In this document: positions 1-13,100 of the stretch, piece by piece | Numbering within the stretch: position 1 is the stretch's first letter | Layout: every line of letters begins with the position of its first letter | Made by a program: the position numbers and the translations under genes | The notes under the pieces: generated by a model | The model's input: the letters and a program-made list of their open reading frames with translations, nothing else | Told to the model about the DNA's origin: nothing | Databases searched by the model: none | Origin: Beroe forskalii | Taxonomy: Eukaryota > Ctenophora > Nuda > Beroida > Beroidae | Direction: 5' to 3' | NCBI GenBank assembly: GCA_011033025.1 | Contig: WFMF01000012.1 | Location: forward strand, 650,953-714,952 | Length of the DNA stretch: 64,000 bases

Positions 1-64
1 CACTCTAAATATCATGTTAACTTCAATATCTTCTATAGTTCTATCCATCCAGTGTATTCGAGTT

Positions 65-127
65 GTTATTGGTCGGCTAATATCATCGAGTGGCGAAGCC
101 ACGAGATGATATCAGTCGACCAATAAC
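65..127. repeat. 63-bp imperfect hairpin
   Basis: Two arms of about 29 bases, beginning GTTATTGGTCGG and ending CGACCAATAAC, pair across a short GAAG-type loop with a few mismatches. This could be the relic of a small fold-back element. No gene lies beside it and no function is inferred. Confidence 0.7.
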
Positions 128-349
128 GCTTTTATTTTCCAACACGCAAGAACTTTTAACCAATAGCAGTTCGTTCAATACCTTATCGGACATAATTATC
201 ACGGACTCTAGTTTCACGGACATAAAACTTTACGGACATTATCATTCACGCTCGATCCAACCACCTCAAATTTTAAGAAATCTTCAAAATACTCGGCTCG
301 ACTTCTCCCGTTTCCTTCCACGACTTGATTACTTGCGAAGATTTTTCCC

Positions 350-520
350 TCCCCATTCGGCCTTTTTGTGTATACAAAAAGGCAATAAGGAGGGTTGGTA
401 GAGATCGTGGTCTGGGAAGGTTAGAAATAGGATATGTGTATATCAGGTCGAGGTTTGCAATACAACTACTGTAATTTCTGGAAAGTGCCTGGATTTCTCC
501 TTTATAATATCAGTCGCGAA
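350..520 (+). mobile_element. Short dispersed repeat, SINE-like (copy 1)
   Basis: The pieces ACAAAAAGGCAAT, AGAGATCGTG and CTCCTTTATAATATCA occur here in the same order and similar spacing as at about 29,440-29,615, so this is a dispersed family. A tRNA-like head is visible only beside the second copy. Assignment as a SINE is inference; ends are approximate. Confidence 0.35.
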
Positions 521-800
521 AATGTCTCTCCGTCCCTCCGTGTCCCATTTTCACAAAATGTTCAAAATCACGAATTTCTCAATTTTGGAGATGTCGATTA
601 TCAAAAACGTAAATCTTTTAGGCTGACCAGGCCCATCCGTGCCACATATTGCTCGAACTCTCCTAAATTATGATAAGTTCTAAATTAAATTAAATTAATT
701 AAAAGGGCTGATGAAGATTTCGTGTCTGAAAATCTTAGGACTGAGTTGGGCTATGGATTGTAGGAAAAGGCTTCGGTTCTGTACTTCGTTAAGTGCCAAA

Positions 801-2777
801 GTCAGTCAATCAGTCAGTCAATCAGTCAGTCAATCAGTCAGTCAATCAGTCAGTCAATCAGTCAGTCAATCAGTCAGTCAATCAGTCAGTCAATCAGTCA
901 GTCAGTCAATCAGTCAGTCAATCAGTCAGTCAATCAGTCAGTCAATCAGTCAGTCAATCAGTCAGTCAATCAGTCAGTCAATCAGTCAGTCAATCAGTCA
1001 GTCAATCAGTCAGTCAATCAGTCAGTCAATCAGTCAGTCAATCAGTCAGTAAATCAGTCAGTCAATCAGTCAGTCAATCAGTCAGTCAATCAGTCAGTCA
1101 ATCAGTCAGTCAATCAGTCAGTCAATCAGTCAGTCAATCAGTCAGTCAATCAGTCAGTCAGTCGGTCAGTCAGTCAGTCAATCAGTCAATCAATCAGTCA
1201 GTCAATCAGTCAGTCAATGAGTCAGTCAATCAGTCAGGTCAGTCAATCAGTCAGTCAATCAGTCAGTCAATCAGTCAGTCAATCAGTCAGTCAATCAGTC
1301 AGGCAATAAGTTAGTCAATCAGTCCAGTCGGTCAATAAGTCAGTCAATAAGTTATTCAATCAGTCAGTCAATCAGTCAGTCAATCAGTCAGTCAATCAGT
1401 CAGTCAATCGGTCAGTCAATCAGTCAGTCAATCAGTCAGTCAATCAGTCAGTCAATCAGTCAGTCAATCAGTCAGTCAATCAGTCAGTCAATCAGTCAGT
1501 CAATCAGTCAGTCGATCAGTCAGTCAATCAGTCAGTCAATCAGTCAGTCAATCAGTCAGTCAATCAGTCAGTCAATCAGTCAGTCAATCAGTCAGTCAAT
1601 CAGTCAGTCAATCAGTCAGTCAATCAGTCAGTCAATCAGTCAGTCAATCAGTCAGTCAATCAGTCAGTCCATCAGTCAGTCAATCAGTCAGTCAATCAGT
1701 CAGTCAATCAGTCAGTCAATCAGTCAGTCAGTCAATCAGTCAGTCAATCAGTCAGTCAATCAGTCAGTCAATCAGTCAGTCAATCAGTCAGTCAATCAGT
1801 CAGTCAATCAGTCAGTCAATCAGTCAGTCAATCAGTCAGTCAATCAGTCAGTCAATCAGTCAGTCAATCAGTCAATCAGTCAGTCAATCAGTCAGTCAAT
1901 CGGTCAGTCAATCAGTCAGTCAATCAGTCAGTCAATCGGTCAGTCAATCAGTCAGTCAATCAGTCAGTCAATCAGTCAGTCAATCAGTCAGTCAATCAGT
2001 CAGTCAATCAGTCAGTCAATCAGTCAGTCAATCAGTCAGTCAATCAGTCAGTCAATCAGTCAGTCAATCAGTCAGTCAATCAGTCAGTCAATCAGTCAGT
2101 CAATCAGTCAGTCAATCAGTCAGTCAATCAGTCAGTCAATCAGTCAGTCAATCAGTCAGTCAATCAGTCAGTCAATCAGTCAGTCAATCAGTCAGTCAGT
2201 CAATCAGTCAGTCAATCAGTCAGTCAATCAGTCAGTCAATCAGTCAGTCAATCAGTCAGTCAGTCAGTCAATCAGTCAGTCAATCAGTCAGTCAATCAGT
2301 CAGTCAATCAGTCAGTCAATCAGTCAGTCAATCAGTCAGTCAATCAGTCAGTCAATCAGTCAGTCAATCAGTCAGTCAATCAGTCAGTCAATCAGTCAGT
2401 CAATCAGTCAGTCAATCAGTCAGTCAATCAGTCAGTCAATCAGTCAGTCAATCAGTCAGTCAATCAGTCAGTCAATCAGTCAGTCAATCAGTCAGTCAAT
2501 CAGTCAGCCAATCAGTCAGTCAATCAGTCAGTCAATCAGTCAGTCAATCAGTCAATCAGTCAGTCAATCAGTCAGTCAATCAGTCAGTCAATCAGTCAGT
2601 CAATCAGTCAGTCAATCGGTCAGTCAGTCAGTCAATCAGCCAGTCAATCAGTCAGTCAATCAGTCAGTCAATCAGTCAGTCAATCAGTCAGTCAATCAGT
2701 CGGTCAGTCAATCAGTCAGTCAATCAGTCAGTCAATCAGTCAGTCAATCAGTCAGTCAATCAGTCAGTCAATCAGTC
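801..2777. repeat. 12-bp tandem array (CAGTCAGTCAAT)n
   Basis: About 1.98 kb of one 12-bp unit, roughly 165 copies, with rare single-base variants and a few phase slips (4-bp CAGT insertions or deletions). The unit is a multiple of three, so stop-free frames reading Gln-Ser-Val/Ile/Asn run through it; these are by-products and not proteins. The stretch from 2,778 to 3,190 after it holds nothing I can recognise. Confidence 0.98.
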
Positions 2778-3195
2778 GCGAAATTACCAACAGTCAGCTA
2801 ATTATACCAAGCCTCGAAAGTTGGAACATACTCAGTTGACAGCAAAGTTAATTCACATTAGGTGCGTTGAGCAAATAGCTGTCGTGGTCAGGCATGAATA
2901 CTGATCTTGTGCGATTAAGATGATAATGCTTTCATTAAAATTCACTCTCTCTATTCTATTTGTAAAAATTGTCCTTTAAAGCACCTCGTAGGTGTTTGGG
3001 TGATATCGGATAAATAGAATTAGATAATTTACCATATCATCTCTAGCACGTTATGTAATCCAAAATTTCGAGCATCAGTCATTTCATGACGGCGAAACAT
3101 ACACAGGTTTCCAATTTAACACAGAGTGATTTCAATCATTATGTTCCATTTTAAAGGTAAATAACCGAAAAAGAAACCGGAAAAAATAAATAATT

Positions 3196-3346
3196 TTCCC
3201 GGTTTCGGTTTCGGTTTCGGTTTCCAAATTTGAAAAAACTCGGTTCCGGTTCGGTTCGGTTTTTTTGGATTCTGTCCAGCTCGGTTTCGGTTTCGGTTTC
3301 GGTTGGCCAAAAAGGGCCGGTTAACCGGTTTTTCGGTTTCGGTTCG
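3196..3346. repeat. (TTTCGG)n simple repeat
   Basis: Runs of GGTTTC/TTTCGG hexamers with interruptions, including CCGGTTAACCGG near the right end. The hexamer is similar in length to telomere repeats but is not a known animal telomere unit. The short reading frames over it on both strands are low-complexity by-products. Confidence 0.85.
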
Positions 3347-3361
3347 GTTAACCGGTCGTTT

Positions 3362-3640
3362 CCTAGTTCTGCTCGATCATTGGTTGAGGGAGAGTGTCCC
3401 TTGCTTTGTCATGTGATCTGACTGGGGACACTCGACTCCTGATTGGGATGTACAATTTTAACCTTGTATAGTACTAATGTATTTCTTGGCTACCAATGTA
3501 TAAACTTAAGCTTCCATTTTCCAAGTTATCAGCTTGAAAATGGCACTAGCAAGACTTGCTGATTCTAAAATCATCTGTTATCTGCGTCTATCGTAGATTA
3601 GTAGAACTAGATTGGTATCAGAAAATTTCATTGTGCCCAG
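3362..3640 (+). repeat. Direct repeat of about 280 bp, copy 1
   Basis: Matches 4,130-4,412 in the same orientation, including TTGGTTGAGGGAGAGTGTCC, GTATAGTACTAATGTA and ACTTAAGCTTCCATTTTC. The second copy has extra short segments. Spacing is about 770 bp. It is likely a dispersed or tandemly duplicated element; I see no coding content. Confidence 0.8.
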
Positions 3641-3723
3641 ATTTTGAGCTACGGTTCACAATCCTGAGGAAGTTTCATACCGTTATCTTGGCCGTTTCCC
3701 AATCATCTAAATCAGAAGAGTAC

Positions 3724-3806
3724 GAGTTCGCAATCTCGGACAACAGAAGTACAGGTCTAATTCCTGACTATGGGATTAGACCTCGATTCCCATGATTGCG
3801 AGCGAC
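3724..3806. repeat. Nested inverted repeat
   Basis: AGGTCTAAT pairs with ATTAGACCT around a loop, and further out TTCGCAATC pairs loosely with GATTGCGAG. It lies between the two copies of the 280-bp direct repeat. No function is inferred. Confidence 0.5.
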
Positions 3807-4129
3807 ATTCCGTCGTTTTGAATCCGCTTTGTCCGACTTTATCAGACCCAGGGAGTCTGGCAACGCCAGACATAATCCCTTCAAGTTCATGACTGATACT
3901 TCCAATTCCATACTCATGATTAAAAAAAAGAACAGAACAATAAAACGGATTTTTTAGTGTTTCACATTTCACAGATCTCGGGATCGAATAAGCTTCAAGA
4001 CTGCCGAATAATGAAATAGAATTAGGAAGAGAGCCTACTCGTTAAAATATAACAAACTAGGTCACTGTTAACTCGATTTCATCATGGTCAAAGAGATACT
4101 GCTTGCTTCCTCCTCTATCAGTCACGAGA

Positions 4130-4412
4130 ACCTTGTTCTGCTCGGTCATTGGTTGAGGGAGAGTGTCCTCTGCTTTGTCATGTGATCTGACTGGGGACAC
4201 TCAGCAGTCACATACACCCTGACTCCTGATTGGGATGTACAATTTAACCCCTGTATAGTACTAATGTACTACCCAGCTCTCAATGTATAAACTTAAGCTT
4301 CCATTTTCTAAGTACTCGCAATTATCAGCTTGAAAATGGCACTGGCAAGACTTGCTGATTCTTAAATTATTTGCTATCTGCGTCTATCATAGATTGGTAT
4401 CAGAAAATTCCA
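4130..4412 (+). repeat. Direct repeat of about 280 bp, copy 2
   Basis: Second copy of the segment at 3,362-3,640, ending with the shared CTGCGTCTATC and TTGGTATCAGAAAAT. It has a short insertion with CAGCAGTCACATACACCCTG that is absent from copy 1. From here to 4,725 nothing else is recognisable. Confidence 0.8.
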
Positions 4413-5833
4413 TTATTCAATAAAGATGAGTCTTGCCAATGCCATAGATAGCATAGAATTGACACGGACAACTCAGATCCGCGAACGCGCATAGAATTAC
4501 AATTGCGCGCGCGGAATCAGAGCGTGCACAAAGTACTAGCAGGCGGATCACGTGACAGGTCACGTGATGTGACGTCACGAAACAGAAAAACGCCCAGAGG
4601 CAAAGGAAGACATTGTCCAATTTCAAAAAACTTGATATCCTCGTGATCAGCTCACTGAGATCTACAATCGAGTCAAAGTGCCTAAAAAACTTTGAAAAAA
4701 GGGCGCACCCTATCATGTCAGACTAGGGTCAAACATCGTACGACAACACACAGGGATATACATGTTTAGCAAACATTGAGCAACCATTACTCCACGTTAC
4801 GGAGCTGAGCGCGAGCCTTATTTAGCGCGCGCGCGAGAACAACGTCTATTCTACGAGAAGCGCGCGCGAACAAACATGGACACGTAACATATGATAAAAC
4901 ATCCGTCACATGATCTGTATCTGCATCGCACAATTAAAGTAAAAATATATTTCTTAAGCCCGCATAAGTGTTCGCACGCGCGGCGCTTCCCACGGCGCTT
5001 CTGAGCAACGCAAACACAAAACAGGGATATAAAAACTCGCAGGACCCTTGGGCAATGGGTCTGCAAATATACAGCTTACTTGGCACTGCTACACAGCGTT
5101 TTGTTGTCAAGTTTTTAATTTGTTAGCCTAAATACTTTTTACCGCATCAGAAAATTCCGATCAGGTCAAATTCAAAATTTTTGGTGCAATGTTAATTGTT
5201 ATCAAAACAACATTAATCAGAAATGAAAGCATGCAAAATTTGCATTGCACTTGCAACCCATGAACCTGTATCCATACTACTAACTTCAAGTGGTCACTTT
5301 AAATTGTGTCAAGGACAAGATGTGCCATACAAAGAAACATGATTTTTGACTTAACAAGAGAGATGCTATTGAATATGGGCTGTGTTGAGAAACACACTTT
5401 GTATAAATACCAACATTTGACACAATAGCTGTTCGGACTGAATAGAACCTCTCAGCTTCAGTTCCTTGTTTAACATGCCTTTCAGCAACAACATCCACTG
5501 TGTTCGCCAGGATTGGCATGTATCCAAACTACCATAGTGACAAATGTTTATACCTCAAGGATAATTAAGAAATTTCCTTGCATTTGACATTTGATGCCAT
5601 CACAGTACTATCTTCGATCTTGATGTTTTATAAGCTAGTCTTTATGTGAGAGAGGAGGCAGAAATACCGACCATCAACTATGATCTCACCAGACTATGGA
5701 AAGTATATCTGAATTGCACATCTTAATTTAGCCCTCCATAATGCAAGCAACCTGCACTAACCTTTAACCTGGAGTTCTGTTCTCTAATGCAAATGATAGT
5801 TGAGTTAGTATTCTGTGCATGGGCTGATCATGG

Positions 5834-6896
5834 GGCTCAGTAGTTTAACAGCTTTATGTGGCAAGTAACAAAAATACTTGACATATCGATCCAAATCTTA
5901 AACATGATTTAATGGGTAGTGTTGTTAAGTCTCTCAATGTCTAGCTTTCCAAACTTTTTACCATCTAACCAAGTGTGTAAAATTGACTTTCATTTTTATT
6001 GAGAGTCATACATGATATTGAAATGTTGCGAGGCTTCACACTACAGTTGAAGACAAGAGGAAGTTGGTTTTCAATAAGCCAGGTATTGTATTGATACTGT
6101 TGGGCTCCAATTCTTTATGCAAATTTTATTTGAAAGTTAGATATAGTTGACCCCGATCTGTGTTGCAGGTGGACCCCAAGGGCACTCTGAAGCAAATAGC
6201 CACTGTGACCTTTCTCCAACCACATCTACTGCAACATGGATCATGAAGCTCTTACCAAAGGAATTGGCTAAGTTTAACTTATCTCAAACCATGATTTTTT
6301 TTTGTAGCCAATTTTTATTCGGCTTCGTCATCATGTCAATGTTATTCAAACTAGAATACTTCAATACCTAATCTGCAATAACACTCTAACATACTTATGT
6401 TGCATCATATGGTATGTTAATATCAGAAGGCATGTTTCTTTTGAATAGCACATTATGTACAAAAGTCTTCTAAACTTTTTTTTGTCTTACTTTCTTTCAC
6501 CGGCCAAGGATGGCCCAAATGAATAACAACATTTATACATGACAAGATGATAACCCAAATATTTTACTGAGCTAACCTAAATGTCCTATTCCTCATGATA
6601 AGACATTCAATTAATGTTATCACAAAAGGGCGGCAATTGAACCTATATATTGAGATTTTGATCCCTAATGTTCCTATGTAAGTATATCAACCTTTTCAGC
6701 CAATGATATGGATTATACTTCAAATTGTGTCTAACAAATGGTCATTTAATACTTTTATGAAATATTAGACAGCTTGGTGATCTCTAGTCAATGGAAAATG
6801 AAAGTTTTTCATTTATTTTTATGTGATGTATTTTTTTATTGTGATATTATGGAGTAAATAAAAAATTATTGTTTAACTCAAATTATTGTTTAACTC
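5834..6896. other. Left-arm-only insertion, about 1.06 kb
   Basis: Left-arm sequence GTGCATGGGCTGATCAT is followed by this segment and resumes at CATGACTGTTGTTTG. In the right arm (31,415-31,435, reverse strand) the two flanks are nearly joined. No clear terminal repeats were seen. A CAG/GTGGACCCC junction at about 6,170 resembles a splice acceptor, but the open stretch after it is too short to support a gene. It may be a deletion in the other arm instead. Confidence 0.6.
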
Positions 6897-7170
6897 ATCA
6901 TGACTGTTGTTTGTTTATGATACTGTTGATGTTCTTTTGCACTAAAGATTAAAATGTACTTTGGAACAAAGTACAAACACTATGTAGAAGGGTTAATTAC
7001 ACTCTTTAACAATTACACATTAATAATCCAAGATTTTGATTGAACTTGACTGACTGATGTTTTCTAGACTCAAATTTGGTATGTAACAATTATCTCTCAC
7101 AGTATATAAATGTTTAAATGACGTGATGTTTAACAACATATGGGGAAATAAACCTTATAGAGCTACTGAC

Positions 7171-10100
7171 ATGCCACTAGAAACAGAAACAGGTAATGAT
7201 CTTGATGTAACTCATTTTGCTTAACCATATCCATTTATTCACATTATATTTAACTAAGATTATAACTTACAACACAACACATATTAAATTAACTAACTGA
7301 GCTGAAGGTGTAACACTATGTGGAGTTCCTGAAGAAGAGATATTTCTATCTTGAAACTGACAGTAGAATAGTGGTTAATAGTGTTGTGGGTTTGATTTCA
7401 TTATTGAGATTTCTGTGTTTCACTGCAATGATCAATCATATCAAACATTACAAGAAGTTAAGAAGTTGTTTTTTAATTGCATTGTGAGTATCACGTTTTA
7501 CCATTTACATAATATATATTTTTGGTTATTAAGGAGTGTTTTTTAATCAATTCTTTGGAAGAAAATAATTTGGCATTGCGATTCATTTTTTTTGTTATTC
7601 TTATGCGAATGTATAATCAGGAGCTACAGAGGAAAATGGGAATACACAAATGCAGCCAATGAATGAAGAAATGAAAGAGCAGGAGCAGAATGTGAGCAGT
7701 TGCCCAGACGAGAAGATTGATGATCCCACACCACTAGGTTTATAATTATACCCTATTGTTCATTTATTACAAATGTTGTACAATTCTAGCCTTATACATA
7801 GTAGTACCAATGTATTTCATGAACACCTATTAGTTTTTTATAGGAAAAAACCGGCCCCAGCCTTAAAAACAGGGCCCGGGTCAAAAAAGGGCCCAAACAA
7901 AAGGGAACCAAAACCCCCGAACCACCCAAAAACCCCCCCAAATTTAAACCAAAAAAAGGAATCCGAAAAACAAATCCCAGAAAAGTAATCCCGAAAAACC
8001 CGGGGTTAGGGTTTGGTTGATTGGGGTTTGTTTCATTTTGTTTCACTTTTTTTGGGATTTCTTTTTTGGTTTTTTGGTTGTTTCAGTTTCGATCTTTTCC
8101 CTTGATTCGGAAGGTTCTGGTTGGTTCAGGGGTTTTGATTGGCTGTTGTTTGGGCTCTTATAGACGACCAGTTCTTTGGGTTAACCCTGATTTAAATTTA
8201 ACACCTGGGTGTTTTTGCCTGTGAACCCAATGTTTTCTCTTTTAAATTTGAAAAGGGTTTGTAGTTATTTGGGAGGAAGGGGAACAAATCGTCAAACTTT
8301 AGAAAACCGCAGTGTACCGGTTAGTTATTTAACTATCTGATATTTAATAATGGAGCTATTGATGCAGGTGAAACTGTAAACAAAGAGTCTGTTACAAATG
8401 CTACAAACAACATAGGTTCCTACTTCAACTCCATGTACAATGGCATCAAGACATCCGTAGAGAGCATGCAGAAGGAAGGCCTTCCTGTGAGTATCTCTTC
8501 GTTTGAGTAATCTCAAATCATAGTCGTGGAGCTGTAATACGTATTGTGTGTCTGTCTATTGATACAATGTATAGTGTATACCTATAAAATTTTATAAATC
8601 CTGCCGTTGATTGCTGTCGTTAAATAAACAACAATAAGTTCAAATTAGTGAGCCCTTAGTATAGATCAAATCAAACCCATTATGTATGTAGTCACTAGTG
8701 TGACTTCAAACTAGGTATTCTTATGATTTTTCATTCTCTTATCAAAATTATTCTTGAACACCCTTATTAACTCTCATTTCCTATTTTCTGTTGCTGAATC
8801 CTTGGCGTATAATAAGAAATGACACTGATCACGTTTTGGACGATTTACATTACACATGATTTGTTTTCCTGGAGATATTAACTGTGAACAGCACATCCAT
8901 TTTCAGTTTTCTGAAGGAATTGTACCTAACATTAGTCTTGGTGATGTTGGAATAACCGAATTACCAGTTAAGGAATTTACCAGCTGTGTGCTTATGTTTA
9001 CATATTATATTGCTGTGCTGCCAGCCACACGTGTTATTGTTATTGCTGTGACTGTGCATGGTTTTAACAACACACAACATGACCATGCCCATATCACATG
9101 GCATTGAGATATTCAAAACAAAATATTAGCCATATTTCTTGCCAAAATACCTTCGACTCGTCACAATTACATTGATCTCATTATTGAAACTCCTATATAT
9201 TCGGTTCTTGAAATTAGTTTTCCCGTATATATACAAAAAGAACGTTACAAAAGTAACGCGCTGTAACTTTGGTTGTGTTTGGAGTTTCTTAATGAAACTT
9301 TGGGATGTCATAGGTATGTCTGATGCAATTTTGCACAAAAAATTTGAAATGTCTACCTCAAAAAATGCCCGAGTTATCAACGAAAAACCGGTTTATTTGC
9401 CATATCCCAGCTTCTGAGACTCAAAAATGTTAGCTACTCCAGGATCATATTGCCCACATATTGCCCGTAATATCCTGAAAGTTTCATCAAGATTGCTCAA
9501 AAAACCTCGGAGATATGTGCCTTTTTGTATCGCAGAAAGTGTACATAAAGCACAATTAAAGGGTACATTATGCAAGCTTGCATAGTTTTACATGTCCAAA
9601 TATGGAGATAAGCACGGTGTTTGTTTACATTTCGTCTGCAGAGTGTATAAAAGCTTGCGTATACACGCTTTTTTGCGATACAAAAAGGCGCATATCTCCG
9701 AGGTTTTTTGCGCAATCTTGATGAAACTTTAAGGATATTACGGGCAATATGTGGGCAATATGATACTGGAGTAGCTAACATTTTTGAGTCTCAGAAGCTG
9801 AGATATGGCAAATAAACCGGTTTTTCGTTGATAACTCGGGCATTTTTTGAGGTAGACATTTCAAATTCTTGGTGCAAAATTGTATTATACATACCTATGA
9901 CATCCCAAAGTTTCATTAAGAAACTCCAAACATAACCAAAGTTACACCGCTTTACTTTTGTAACGTTCTTTTTGGCCCACCCGGTATATATATATATGAT
10001 AAGAACTATTTCAGATGCTGTCGGAGTTTGACGAGGAACAGAAGAAATTCATGAAAATGCAGCAACGTCGTCAAGGTTCGTAAAGTTGTTAAAAGATTCA

Positions 10101-13100
10101 TAATTTCATCCAGGTCTGTTAAGCTGTATGGATGAACTCCGGGCGGCTCTCGGACTCCTATTTCAACTCGCGAGACTTCTGGTGACCCTTTCGGAGTTGG
10201 CGTCTTGGTGCTCATGCCCGATAAGACTCGCTTCTAGCCATCAATTCAACGTTTAGCAGCTAATGTATTGTTCACTAGATTGAATTTATATCGTAATATG
10301 TTCACCCTTGTAAGGGCTCTGATAACCATGTTCTCATGCTGCATCCTTATAGTTCAGGAATCATGGCATATAATCACCAGCTCCCCAAGGGAAACTTTCA
10401 CCTTTCAGAACTTTAATAAGTCAAGAATTTTTCTCATGATCCAGGTTGTATAGTAGTTCTCTCGGTGAATAAATCCCGTTAATCCTCTACTATGGGGTTG
10501 ATAACCTCACACCTACTATGCGTCCTGAGTGTACACTGTATAGTGTGCCGTTACTTCGTGATGGCCAGTTAATGTTAAAATGACACTACACATCTTATTA
10601 TGTACACTAATTCTACTATGATACGACCATTCATGAAATACATGCTCGTCAATTTAATCAGCAATTATTGACTGATACTATTGAAAACTTTCATACTCGT
10701 AAAATCTATTTCCGAACCGAAGTAGAACATTTCTTCGTGTTTCAGGAGCAGCTGTTCCACCCTGGGTCGGGTACAATGAAGAGGAGAAGATGAAGAAACA
10801 AATACTATCTCTCTCAATGGTATGGAGTTTACATATTCTATAGCGTAAAGCGTTCCTGTATCTCCTTTTTCGAGCGAAAATCAGTTAATTTCCAAAAAAA
10901 TGTTGGATTTTTTTGTTGTTATCTATCAGTACAGCTTTTTCCATTGTCCATGATGTCATGTTTTGGGACACCTATACGCTGATTGCGTTCTAACGAACGA
11001 TGTGCCATAAGCATATAGCTCAACATATTTAATAGCCACATTGCATATCATGGCACTGTTCTGGTCCACAGAGACGTGGCCTCAGTATGTAAAGTGTAAA
11101 CACTAAACGGTAAATAACTCCTCTAGAATGCACTCAATGCACTCATTCTAAACGAGCGCATCCTAGGAAATCGCTGCAGTGAAAGAGCTCCTAAACACTT
11201 CGGGTTCCGTGTCTTTTATTGACAAAGTTTTACTTCTATTTCAACAGCCGTACGGCCAATGACTGGAACCAAAGAATTCAAGTATGATTAAGCAAATGAC
11301 GGTGTTATCCATACTTTCATCGCCCGAGACTTTGCTGCAATGGGCTGAGTGAGCCGTGTGCTGCTCAGGATTGTCGATTGAAATAAATCTGCCACTCTTA
11401 TCACAGTCGGAATGGCACCGAACCGAACCCGGAATCTATCGATCACGAGCCAGACTCTATATAATCATTGCACCAGCTAATAACGTAATGACTCTGTGTT
11501 GATTATACTCAATGTTATCAAAGTTAAAATGGGTTCTTCCATGACTGTACCGTTTCATACTTATCCCCATGATCACCAAGTTTAATCTCCACCTTAATCG
11601 ATTAGACATTTGCAGGAATCCTCCTTATTTAGTTATTTCACCACATGATGTTATATGTAAACAAGTAAAACGCATAATTAAATAATTACAGAACCCATCG
11701 ATTATCGGATGAGTGATCGGGAAGCACTTTGAACATATCATTAGTGTGAATACCCGTCAACTGGGCTTGTCCATAACTGAACATTTCCTGCCAATACCCT
11801 TGATCACCAAACTGAATCCCAGCCTTTGATCTGAAGCAATCGTCCTCATTTCACCTCATGGTTTGATAACACCTTTCCTCTTCAGGATGAACGTAACGTG
11901 CTACGGGAGCCCCCAGCCGGAGTGGACTTTGAATTTGATCTGGAGAGCAACATGCCTGTGGCCTGGGCCATGCTTGAGACGGACTCCAAACTCAATGATC
12001 TGAGATTCAAACTAGTTCCTAAAGTGTAGGTTACTGTGTGGAATGAGATTATGAGAAATATGTTTTAAAATTTAATTTGTTACTTAACTTGTCCATTATT
12101 TTCATGATTCCGGTAGCGTAAGAAAGTATTTTAATCTACAAAACACAGTACAGAGAAGTGGCAGAAACTATAATATATTCCAAGAAAACTTTATCAAACT
12201 ACAGTAATGGTGAGAAGTTCACTGCAACAGTAAACTATAGAAAATGCCATCCTTTGTTAAGGAATGTGAAAAAATATGGACTGAGATTGACAAGGTTCGA
12301 TTGGTGTCGCCTGTTAAAATTCATTCAAAACTTAAGCTAAACTTTTAGTCTTGTCGGCAGTATTCAGGATCCCTCTAATCATTTCAGGATCAAAGAAGAT
12401 AAATTTTGGCGTAACTATTTCTACCGAGTCAGTTTGATAAAGCAAAGCTCTCAACTTGCAACATTAGAGAGTAAGTTGACTTATTGTAACTTCAGAAATA
12501 GCCTTAGTAAGTTAATAAGCCTGTGCCCGGTTCTATACTTTACAAATGTAAAATACAATAAAGCATTGAAATAGCCATATGTACACAAATATACCGTCAA
12601 ACCCCGTCAATTCTTGTAGTTAGTGAATATAATCATATAATTATCGAATGATTAATTAAAGAGCTGGACACAGATTGGTGAGCCTGATCATCAGGCAATG
12701 ACACGATTTAATGAAATAACATGTGATCTAAGTATCCTCTGTAATTTAATACTACTTAGATAGATTGTACTATTAGAATTGGTACAATGATTAGCACTGT
12801 ATCGACGGCACATTAGTTTGATAATGCGTACTGATTGGTCTAGCCATGGCGTGCTCAGGGTAAAATAAGGGGAGGAGTCGGTAATATTCCGTCGCTTTGA
12901 GAATGTGTGCTATAACATTCTATTGTCTGCACTGCCATGAGAGCCTGCGTGTGTGGATCATTTCCAATAATTCCTCGATTATCAACAGAATACTTCAACT
13001 ATTTGAGTATTTGATTTGTGTACCTAGAGGCTGGTACCACACAGTGAAATGTATGTAGATTAGGAGTTATTCGAACAGGACATGGCAGAGTATAGTACAA

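Noticed and set aside
711..1314. Long Gln-Ser-Val/Asn repeat proteins
   Set aside because: They arise because the 12-bp tandem unit is a multiple of three and lacks stops; several frames are open at once.
801..2777. Possible CRISPR array
   Set aside because: The repeats are contiguous with no unique spacers, and the surrounding DNA is clearly animal.
5286..5519. Open frame on the minus strand upstream of SYAP1, with a 90-codon counterpart at 31,695-31,967 in the other arm
   Set aside because: Comparing arms, about nine differences change the amino acid and only one is silent, the opposite of what a coding sequence would show and of what SYAP1 exons show.
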